Positions 42,365 through 49,531 of a stretch of DNA of 64,000 nt are shown one piece after another. The position numbers were made by a program, and so were the translations under genes. Within the stretch, counting starts at the first letter, position 1; the number at the start of each line of letters is the position of its first letter. The DNA comes from an uncultured Lachnospiraceae bacterium (GTDB lineage Bacteria; Bacillota; Clostridia; Lachnospirales; Lachnospiraceae). Where the stretch lies: positions 1-64,000 of the forward strand of contig CAJTUA010000004.1 in NCBI GenBank assembly GCA_910579615.1, read 5' to 3'. Below the pieces are notes generated by a model. It was not told the DNA's origin, did not search any database, and worked only from the letters and a program-made list of their open reading frames with translations.

Positions 42365-42394
42365 TTGACTGCACGTAACGTGCAATTTTAGACT
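42365..42394 (+). promoter_or_regulatory. MerR gene promoter with palindromic operator
   Basis: TTGACT (42365-42370) and TAGACT (42389-42394) are spaced 18 bp. The spacer is dominated by the perfect 15-base palindrome TGCACGTAACGTGCA (42370-42384), the usual location of a MerR-family dimer, so autoregulation is likely. Confidence 0.65.
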
Positions 42395-42410
42395 ATAAGG
42401 AGAGATGAAA

Positions 42411-42740
42411 ATGAAGGATTTGACATTGCGTGAAATGTGTACTGCCTTCGGAATTTCCAGACGTGCCGTACAAGGATACGAAAAGGCAGGATTGGTTTTC
42501 GCGTCCGGAAAAAACAAGCGTGGCCATCTGCTTTACGACAAGCCTGCGCAAGAGCGGGTCAAGCAAATTAAGCTGTTTCAGCAAATGGGCTTTACCATCC
42601 GGGAAATCAGGGAGCTCATAGATGCCCCAAACGATATTTTAAAGCCTGCGCTTGAGAAACAGCTGCAAAACCGCATTGAGGAAAAAGAAAACCTTGATGC
42701 ATTGATTTGCAAAATGTATGAGCTGTTAAAACAAATTTAA
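42411..42740 (+). CDS. MerR-family transcriptional regulator
   Basis: This 109-aa protein has the winged HTH (LREMCTAFGISRRAVQGYEK and AGLVFASGKNKRGHLLYDKP), then the coiled-coil segment that dimerises the family (LEKQLQNRIEEKENLDALIC). There is no separate effector domain, so it may sense a small ligand or act with partners. The start ATG 42411 has GGAG eight bases before it. It is 12 bp upstream of an LRR-type lipoprotein gene and most likely controls that operon through the palindrome in its promoter. Confidence 0.88.
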   Translation: MKDLTLREMCTAFGISRRAVQGYEKAGLVFASGKNKRGHLLYDKPAQERVKQIKLFQQMGFTIREIRELIDAPNDILKPALEKQLQNRIEEKENLDALICKMYELLKQI

Positions 42741-42752
42741 GGAGGGATTTTT

Positions 42753-44081
42753 ATGAAAAAAATTTTTAACACGCTGTTGGCGGGGAGTATCTTATTGGCA
42801 ATGACAACGGTATTGTCTGGCTGTGGGAAAGAAAATGGCTCTGCTACGCCAATATTCGTAGATGATGCAGGTTCGGCTACAAAAGGCGCACAACAGGAAA
42901 ATGGATTGGAAATAGATACGCAAGATGTTAAGCCAGAAACAAACAAAGAAACAAACAAACCAGAAAAAACCCCTGTTCCGGACAACTCAAACAAAAACGA
43001 TTCTGCCCCAGGAAACACAGAAACCAACAAAAACGCCCCAAATGAAAAAAGCAGCGAAGTTACCCCTGCTCCACATGTCACCACAGATTTAGAGCCTTCC
43101 TACGGTCTCAAATTCAAGAGCAATGGGGACGGTACTTGTAAGATTGTCGGCATCGGCATTTGTGCGGACAAAGACATTGTAATTCCCACAGAAAGTCCGG
43201 ATGGAGACACTGTTACTTCTATTGGCAAACAAGCCTTCTGGGGTCTTGAAGATGTTGACAGCATCACCTTTGTAAATTATGATTACAAAATTGAAAAAGG
43301 CGCTTTCCAATACGGAGAATTTACGAGCATAAATTTTCTCGGCGGCAATCCACTTATCGGGGAAAGTGCATTTTCCTCCTGCGATGATTTGGCTTCCATC
43401 ACATTTGAAAGCTGCAATATCCAGGCGGATGAATACGCCTTTTATAGTTGCGGCAAAGACGCTGGCATAACCTTTTCCAACTGCAGCGGTTTTCTTGATG
43501 AAAGAGCCTTCCAGTATGGCGATTTTTTAAGCCTGAGCGTCCGCAACTGTACGCTGAAAATTGATGAAAGTGTATTTTCTTCCTGCGACGCATTCCTCTC
43601 CATCGTATTTGCCGACAGTACCATTGAAGCTGACAAATACGCCTTCTACAGTTGCGGCGATTCGGCGGTTGTTGAAATGGAAAATTGCTCCATTATTTTA
43701 GAAGAGAACGCCTTTCAGTATTCCTCCCTTGATAGCCTGGCAATTACCGGTTCCAAAATCGAAATAGGAAAAAGTGCATTTTCCAGCTGTGAAGACCTTT
43801 CCACCGTCCAAATTGATTGCGAATCTGTTTTTATGGATGAATATGCATTCTATGGTTGTGAAGACTTGAAAACCGTTACAATATGTGAAACTTCCACTTC
43901 TGACATCGAACTGGATGACCGGGTATTTCAGTATTGTAAACGTTTGAAATCAGTGATTATTGGCGATGGAAACCTTACGGTCGGAGAGTATGCATTTTCT
44001 GGCTGCTCTGACGATTTCGTGATTTCCATTGCCGGAAAAAATTATAACGCGAAATTGCTTCAGTATGGATTTCCACAATAA
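42753..44081 (+). CDS. Lipoprotein with LRR_5 (BspA-type) leucine-rich-like repeats
   Basis: The 442-aa protein has a lipoprotein signal peptide (VLSGC lipobox), a low-complexity Asn/Lys/Thr/Pro-rich spacer (about residues 45-115) and a C-terminal domain of about eleven BspA-like repeats. Each has SAFSSC- or YAFYSC-type turns, alternating with EYAFYSCGKD and ERAFQYGDFL forms. The repeats mediate surface adhesion or protein binding in related organisms. It is encoded right after the MerR gene and read together with it. Repeats alternate in a regular A-B-A-B fashion, more ordered than in most BspA proteins. The function is unknown. Confidence 0.85.
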   Translation: MKKIFNTLLAGSILLAMTTVLSGCGKENGSATPIFVDDAGSATKGAQQENGLEIDTQDVKPETNKETNKPEKTPVPDNSNKNDSAPGNTETNKNAPNEKSSEVTPAPHVTTDLEPSYGLKFKSNGDGTCKIVGIGICADKDIVIPTESPDGDTVTSIGKQAFWGLEDVDSITFVNYDYKIEKGAFQYGEFTSINFLGGNPLIGESAFSSCDDLASITFESCNIQADEYAFYSCGKDAGITFSNCSGFLDERAFQYGDFLSLSVRNCTLKIDESVFSSCDAFLSIVFADSTIEADKYAFYSCGDSAVVEMENCSIILEENAFQYSSLDSLAITGSKIEIGKSAFSSCEDLSTVQIDCESVFMDEYAFYGCEDLKTVTICETSTSDIELDDRVFQYCKRLKSVIIGDGNLTVGEYAFSGCSDDFVISIAGKNYNAKLLQYGFPQ

Positions 44082-44111
44082 AATGCGCTGCATTGTAAAC
44101 GAACTTTAAAC

Positions 44112-44156
44112 ACAACAACAGCAGGACTTTCCGTTTCCGGAGGTTCTGCTGTTGTC
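44112..44156. terminator. Terminator between convergent lipoprotein and DHHW genes
   Basis: ACAACAGCAGGAC pairs with GTTCTGCTGTTGT (one mismatch) around a loop of about 16 bases, followed by a T-rich stretch. It sits about 35 bp after the lipoprotein stop. Confidence 0.8.
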
Positions 44157-44235
44157 TTTGCTGCCCACTTCACTCAAAAATTAATGGATTCTGTCTCTTT
44201 CCATGGCTGCGCAAAATCATCACATAATACCCGAC

Positions 44236-45516
44236 CTAGCGTTCCAGCTGATACAAATTCTCATCCTCGACAAAATTCGTCGCGTTGTACATCACCAAAA
44301 TATCCGTCACTCCATACTGCTGCACAATCATCGACACTGGCATTTTCGAATAACGGAAATCAATCATGATAACCCGTTCATAATCCTGCGCCAAAAACGG
44401 CACAAAAGTATGCGCATAGGAATCCTTGATTACGAGCAACGTGCGTCTTTGCTCCGCTACGCCTCCCTGCGCACCATCGTGCTGCGCTTGCCCTGCGGCA
44501 TCTTTCTGCGCATCAACGAGCTGTGCCTGCCCCGTGGTATCTGTCTGCGCACCGTCTTTTTGCGCCTGCTGCACAATATCCACCATCGCATGGTTGCCGT
44601 CCAGATAAACCATATATTTATCCTTCTCTTCCAAACGCTCCTTCGCAAACAGCCCCGTGCGCGGCTTCCCGCTCATATCATATTCCACGCGGTAAAGCTT
44701 CCCATCATCATAAATCGTCACCGTATCGGCGCGCATCGGCAGGTTGATTTTTGAATAAAGCGTGCCATAAAATTCCTCGCTGCCAACACTCATTTCATAA
44801 TCGCTTAGCTCCCGCAAAACATGCCCGGTTGCTTTCGCCCACGCACGGTAATCATAATATGCGCCGAGCGCCGTCTGGTGGTGGTCGGTGCGGTAATAAA
44901 TATATTCCTTTGCATGTGCCAAAAGCTCCTCCCTGGCATCGATAAAACTACCCTGTGGCAACTCTTCCCCCAACCGGTCAAGGAGAGCTCCCTGATTGTA
45001 TTCCGATGTGAACGGAGGCATTTTTTCCGCCAGGACATATGCCGCTGTCGGCACAATCATTGCATGGACATGCCCATCCCCAAGGCTCTCCTGATATTTT
45101 TCCACAAATTCCACAAGCCTTGCAATGTTTTTTTCCTCCCGCTCCTTATCCACCGCGGACGCATCGGTTTTCGTGATCAGATATCCGTCCTCCGCAAAAT
45201 AAACGCCGTTGATATCCGTCTTTCCGAGCAGCCGTTCCGCCCTTGTTTTCAGTCCAATCCATGCATCCCTTGCGACAAACTGGTCGGAGAGATAGTCCTC
45301 GTACAGCACCGTAAAACGCTTTTGCTCATCCTTCGTAAAGAGTGCCTCCCACGAAAAGACAGGCTTCTGCGCCAGGTTCCGGTTCTCGCTCTCCGAGCGC
45401 GCCCGCACCGGAGAAAAGAATCCGGCAATGGTCAGACCAAAGACCAACAAAAGGAATACTGCCACAATGACCCGGTTTCCTATTCTGTTTTCCGAATTCT
45501 GGTTCTGTTCTTCCAT
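44236..45516 (-). CDS. DHHW-family protein (AlgX/AlgJ-like O-acetylation partner)
   Basis: The 426-aa protein is anchored by one N-terminal helix (about residues 15-35) and has the defining TDHHQTALGAYYDY motif, with LLVIKDSYAHTFVPFLAQDY and DFRYSKMPVSMIVQQYGVTD near the end, the SGNH-like core of AlgX/AlgJ and DltD relatives. It is encoded just after an MBOAT acyltransferase, the standard pairing for acylating a surface polysaccharide. ATG 45516 has AAAGGAG six bases upstream. Residues between the LDGNHAMVDI strand and the LLVIKDSY strand include three 13-residue repeats (QAQ-x-xGAQ type), an expanded, apparently disordered insertion. Confidence 0.88.
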   Translation of the reverse strand: MEEQNQNSENRIGNRVIVAVFLLLVFGLTIAGFFSPVRARSESENRNLAQKPVFSWEALFTKDEQKRFTVLYEDYLSDQFVARDAWIGLKTRAERLLGKTDINGVYFAEDGYLITKTDASAVDKEREEKNIARLVEFVEKYQESLGDGHVHAMIVPTAAYVLAEKMPPFTSEYNQGALLDRLGEELPQGSFIDAREELLAHAKEYIYYRTDHHQTALGAYYDYRAWAKATGHVLRELSDYEMSVGSEEFYGTLYSKINLPMRADTVTIYDDGKLYRVEYDMSGKPRTGLFAKERLEEKDKYMVYLDGNHAMVDIVQQAQKDGAQTDTTGQAQLVDAQKDAAGQAQHDGAQGGVAEQRRTLLVIKDSYAHTFVPFLAQDYERVIMIDFRYSKMPVSMIVQQYGVTDILVMYNATNFVEDENLYQLER

Positions 45517-45625
45517 CGCCTGCTCCTTTATGCTTATGATTTCTGTATGCCCTTTGGGCAAAATAAAATTTATGATTCTATTCGTTTTTCCTGTAAATTA
45601 AAATTTCCGCTGATTTTTCAATATG

Positions 45626-47191
45626 CTAAAAACGGAAATATAAAAACGGATTGTATGTCGCATCCACCACATACGCCACCGCAGTTATAAAAACGAACAC
45701 CAGATATGCCGTTCTTGCCACTGCCGCAAAAACCAGCCTGCCACGGGAAACCGGGGGGGTGCTTCTTTCCTGTGCGGCTTTGTCCGCAACATTTCCTGAC
45801 CCTGCCTGCAAACTTTTATCTGCAACACTTTCCGCCACGGTTCGCTGTGCCGTCCCTGCATAAGCATTCCCATCCTCCGCCATTCCTGCTGCCCCCACAA
45901 GCAGCCTCTGCGCTAACCGCCTTGGCAAATCCGTCGCCCCGACCGCCAGCACTGCCAGAATCACAGCATAATTGCGCAGCAGATACATTGCCTGCACATC
46001 GACAAAACCCGCTTCCCCCGGCACAAACATCGAGCGGATATACTGCCCCGCGCGGGAAAGATCCTCTATCCCGAAAAATACGAAGCTCACCCACACAATC
46101 AACAGTGTATAAATATGCGAGACCACCACTGGCAGACGCTTTAAATATTTCCCCAGGAAAAACTTCTCAATCACAAGGAATACCCCGAAATATACGCCCC
46201 AAAGCACAAAATTCCAGTTTGCCCCGTGCCAGATTCCCGTCAGGAGCCAGACCACCGCGATATTGCGCACCTGCTTTGGCAGGCTCACGCGGTTTCCGCC
46301 GAGCGGGATATACACATATTCCCGGAACCAGCTGCCAAGCGAAATATGCCATCTGCGCCAGAATTCCGTGATGCTTTTTGACATATAAGGGTAATTGAAA
46401 TTTTCAAGGAAATGGAACCCGAACATCCGCCCAAGCCCAATTGCCATATCCGAATATCCGGAAAAGTCAAAATACATCTGGAAGCAGTACGCCGTAATAC
46501 CAAGCCATGCCGCAAGCACGGAGGTTTCCCCCGGCGCCATCGCGCTCACCGTATCCCAGAGCATACCGATATTGTTCGCCAACAGCACCTTTTTCCCGAA
46601 ACCACACATGAATTTCATCACGCCGGAGGCAAAAAGGTCGCTGTTTTCCCGCCTTGAATTCAATTCCTCCGCCACCGTCTTATACTGCACAATCGGTCCC
46701 GCAATCAGCTGTGGGAACAGCGCCACATACGCGCCGAACGAAATAATATTGCGCTGTACCTTCGCCTGCCCGCGGTAGACATCGACCGTGTAGGACATTG
46801 TCTGGAAGGTGTAAAAGGAAATCCCGATTGGCAGGGCAAGGTGCAGCAGCGGAATACTGCTGCCAAAAACCGCATTCACATTGCCAATCAGAAAATCTGC
46901 ATATTTAAAAAATCCCAAAAGGGCAAGGTTGATGACCATCGATTCCATGACAAAATATTTTGCCCGCTTGCGGTTCCCTGCTTTCAGGCTCGCATCCACC
47001 AACATGCCGTGCGTGTAATCCACAACAGTCGAAAAAATCATCAAAACGACATAGACCGGCTCGCCCCATGCATAAAAAATAAGGCTCGCCACAAACAGGA
47101 TTGCATTCCGAAGCATCCGCGGCGCGGCAAAATAAATAAGCAGCACTGCAGGCAGGAAACGAATCAAAAAAATAGGACTGCTGAATACCAT
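45626..47191 (-). CDS. MBOAT-family O-acyltransferase (AlgI-like)
   Basis: The 521-aa membrane protein has about twelve helices, FWRRWHISLGSWFREYVYIP and the catalytic histidine in GIWHGANWNFVLWGVYFG, the active-site motifs of membrane-bound O-acyltransferases. It moves acyl groups across the membrane for transfer to cell-wall or exopolysaccharide, with the DHHW protein as partner. Near the C-terminus (about 425-485) is a hydrophilic, alanine/glycine-rich insertion before the last helix. AGGAGG overlaps the end of the anti-sigma-like gene upstream, coupling the two. Confidence 0.93.
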   Translation of the reverse strand: MVFSSPIFLIRFLPAVLLIYFAAPRMLRNAILFVASLIFYAWGEPVYVVLMIFSTVVDYTHGMLVDASLKAGNRKRAKYFVMESMVINLALLGFFKYADFLIGNVNAVFGSSIPLLHLALPIGISFYTFQTMSYTVDVYRGQAKVQRNIISFGAYVALFPQLIAGPIVQYKTVAEELNSRRENSDLFASGVMKFMCGFGKKVLLANNIGMLWDTVSAMAPGETSVLAAWLGITAYCFQMYFDFSGYSDMAIGLGRMFGFHFLENFNYPYMSKSITEFWRRWHISLGSWFREYVYIPLGGNRVSLPKQVRNIAVVWLLTGIWHGANWNFVLWGVYFGVFLVIEKFFLGKYLKRLPVVVSHIYTLLIVWVSFVFFGIEDLSRAGQYIRSMFVPGEAGFVDVQAMYLLRNYAVILAVLAVGATDLPRRLAQRLLVGAAGMAEDGNAYAGTAQRTVAESVADKSLQAGSGNVADKAAQERSTPPVSRGRLVFAAVARTAYLVFVFITAVAYVVDATYNPFLYFRF

Positions 47192-47194
47192 AGC

Positions 47195-47749
47195 TTAATT
47201 TCCTCCTGCCTGCGTTGTATCTGCGCCATCTTCTCCGGGTAAAACACCTGCGCCACCGTCTTGCGGCAAAATATCCCCGTAATTCTCCCCGGCCGGATTC
47301 TGATATCCTGCCAGATTTGCAGATGAAACCCCTGCCCACAATGCTCCCACCACGGCATTTTCGCCTGACCGAAAACCTGCAGACCCCGGTGTTTTACTGT
47401 TTTCTTCCCCCGGTGCAATCCGCCCGCGCGGATTTACATCGTCTTTTGGTGCAGCATCCCCGGCGCATGCCTCTTGCTCACCAAGCGAAAGTGCCATCAC
47501 TGCATTTTCCCCGGACAGCCCGCCCTGTCTGGCAGGGGAATCTTCTTCCTGCTGCTTTGAGCGGCCATTCGCATACACTGCCCCCGAAACAATCAGGCAC
47601 AGGCACGCCGCAGCTGCCAGAGCCCGCCATGCCCGGACATTATGCCTATGCCCGGTATTCCCCAGACTCTGCGCCGCTTTTTCTTCTTCTATTTTCCTTT
47701 CTTCTGCCTTTTGATAAATCCCGGCGATAAACTCCTCATCACTCTTCAT
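47195..47749 (-). CDS. Anti-sigma-factor-like membrane protein
   Basis: The 184-aa protein begins MKSDEEFIAGIYQKAEERKI, with a cytosolic N-terminus, one membrane helix (about residues 40-60, ALAAAACLCLIVSGAVYANG), and a glycine/alanine-rich extracellular tail. The layout fits an anti-sigma factor for the ECF sigma factor encoded just upstream. I chose ATG 47749, with GAGG before it. No zinc-binding HxxxCxxC motif of the ZAS group is present, so it would be a divergent type. Function is inferred from context. Confidence 0.65.
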   Translation of the reverse strand: MKSDEEFIAGIYQKAEERKIEEEKAAQSLGNTGHRHNVRAWRALAAAACLCLIVSGAVYANGRSKQQEEDSPARQGGLSGENAVMALSLGEQEACAGDAAPKDDVNPRGRIAPGEENSKTPGSAGFRSGENAVVGALWAGVSSANLAGYQNPAGENYGDILPQDGGAGVLPGEDGADTTQAGGN

Positions 47750-47874
47750 AGCTGCCTCACATCCCACAAAAACGCGTCCGCTTCCCTTACAACAATCCTG
47801 TTTCCATAAAATAATTTCCTTCTCCGTAATGCCCCTGCCGGTGTCACACCATTTCCTGAAACACCGCGCAAGCC

Positions 47875-48447
47875 CTAATTCCCTTCCCCATTTTCTTCCT
47901 CAATTTTCTGCTTTAGCTTCCTGCGCGCCCGGTAGATGAGTATCTTCATCTGCCCCTCAGATTTTTTCAGCACCTTCGCCGCGTCTGCGTAGGAAAGCCC
48001 TGCAAAATCTACCAGATACAGCGCATTGCCGTACTCTTCCTTCAATTTCCCTATCGCGCGGTAGAGCATCCGCTTTTCTTCTTCCTTTATTAACTTTTCT
48101 TCAAGCAGCGCCTCTTCCTGCACCAAAACCGCCTGCTGCCCGGCTGCCGCATTCTCCTCATATGCCCCGACATATGTAAGGCGCGCATTTTTCCGGATAT
48201 AATCCACCGCCCGGTGATGTCCGATTGTATAAATGTAGGTTTTAAAGGAGGTGCCCTCCCGGTAACGTTCCGGGTGCAGCAGCACCTCCACAAAAACATC
48301 CTGTGCCAAATCTTCGGACTGATAAAGGTCACGCACATAGCGGTTGATAAACTGTATCAGCCCATCCTTGTAGCGCAGAACCAACCGCTCAAAACCAGAC
48401 TGGTCCCCACTGCGAAAACTCCTGTAATCCCGTTCATCCTGCTCCAT
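47875..48447 (-). CDS. ECF-type RNA polymerase sigma factor
   Basis: The 190-aa protein has region 2 (LVLRYKDGLIQFINRYVRDL, then YQSEDLAQDVFVEVLLHPER and SFKTYIYTIGHHRAVDYIRK) and region 4 (LYLVDFAGLSYADAAKVLKK with KSEGQMKILIYRARRKLKQK). Regions 1 and 3 are absent, as is typical of sigma-70 family group 4. It likely directs transcription of the cell-surface genes that follow, the anti-sigma-like, MBOAT and DHHW genes, in response to envelope stress. A linker of about 40 residues between regions 2 and 4 is longer than usual. Confidence 0.9.
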   Translation of the reverse strand: MEQDERDYRSFRSGDQSGFERLVLRYKDGLIQFINRYVRDLYQSEDLAQDVFVEVLLHPERYREGTSFKTYIYTIGHHRAVDYIRKNARLTYVGAYEENAAAGQQAVLVQEEALLEEKLIKEEEKRMLYRAIGKLKEEYGNALYLVDFAGLSYADAAKVLKKSEGQMKILIYRARRKLKQKIEEENGEGN

Positions 48448-48560
48448 CCGGACTCACTTCCCTCCTGTGCCATAATCCCGGTGTTCCCGGCGGCTTTCTC
48501 CATCATATCACAGAATGGGAAGATATTCCACTAAAAATTCACGGAGCAGTCATTCCATTT

Positions 48561-49424
48561 TTACTCCATCGCCTTATCAATAAAGTTCAGCGAAGCCTGC
48601 ATCGTACCTTCCGCCTCCGGAACCGACTCCTCAAGCGTTGCTTTCACCGTATCACCGACCGTGAAATTCTCCAGTCCGCCCTCCGCATAGAAATACTCCG
48701 CATACGTGCATTCAAAGGTATAAACCTGCTCTCCTTCCGTGTACTCAAGCACCATCTTGTCATCCGTCTTTTCCTTAATTACAGCCTGGAACTCGCGGAA
48801 TTTGCGCGCAAGCACCATCTCCTCGATGGACGGGTCAAATTTGCGCATAAATACATTCTCTGCATAATTTGAAAGCTCCTCCTCCCCAATAATCAGAAAA
48901 ACGTATCTTCCCTGTACCAGCAGCTTATGGTTCTGCACCAGCTCCAACTGTGCCGGCAGATAGGATTCCCACTGTGTAATCAGCGCCTGCACCCTGGCGT
49001 TGACTGCATCCACCACAGCCTGCACATCATCCTCTGTTGCCGCACGGAATGCCGCAATCTCGGTCGCAGACACATTCATCATCGGAACACGGATGGCATA
49101 ACCGTCCACCTTATCTGCCGGGATACCGTATAGCTCCGTCAGCTCGTATTCTGAACCTGGCATCATTGCCGGAGCCTCCACGCGCTCCAAAATGCCATCT
49201 ACCATCTCTGTCACATCAAAATCTTCAAACTGCGCCGGTGCTGTTGTTGGTTCGGTTGCCTCCTGCGTCGGCTCTCCTGCTTCCTGTGTCGGCTGCCCTG
49301 CCTCCTGCGTCGGGGCTGTCGAAGGGGTCGGAGTTGGGTCATTCTCCTTGTTTTTGTTCCCACATGCTGCCATTGAAAATGCCATTGTTCCAACGAGTGC
49401 CATACATAAAATTTTCTTTCTCAT
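48561..49424 (-). CDS. DUF4358-like lipoprotein
   Basis: The 287-aa protein has a lipoprotein signal (MRKKILCMALVGTMAFSMAA with the Cys following), a low-complexity linker of PTQEAGQ-type repeats (about residues 35-65), and a C-terminal region (DKVDGYAIRVPMMNVSATEI, with VVDAVNARVQALITQWESYL and HKLLVQGRYVFLIIG) that looks like the DUF4358 family of Clostridia. DUF4358 proteins are secreted lipoproteins of unknown function. Monocistronic by spacing to its neighbours. The function is unknown. Confidence 0.8.
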   Translation of the reverse strand: MRKKILCMALVGTMAFSMAACGNKNKENDPTPTPSTAPTQEAGQPTQEAGEPTQEATEPTTAPAQFEDFDVTEMVDGILERVEAPAMMPGSEYELTELYGIPADKVDGYAIRVPMMNVSATEIAAFRAATEDDVQAVVDAVNARVQALITQWESYLPAQLELVQNHKLLVQGRYVFLIIGEEELSNYAENVFMRKFDPSIEEMVLARKFREFQAVIKEKTDDKMVLEYTEGEQVYTFECTYAEYFYAEGGLENFTVGDTVKATLEESVPEAEGTMQASLNFIDKAME

Positions 49425-49531
49425 AATCCTCTCTCCTTGTGCTGTTTTCTTGGTTCAGCTCTCTGCTGTTTCCCTTTTACACTTATTATTCGCAGAAATT
49501 TTTAAAAAGTTACACCCAAAATCAAAAAAAT

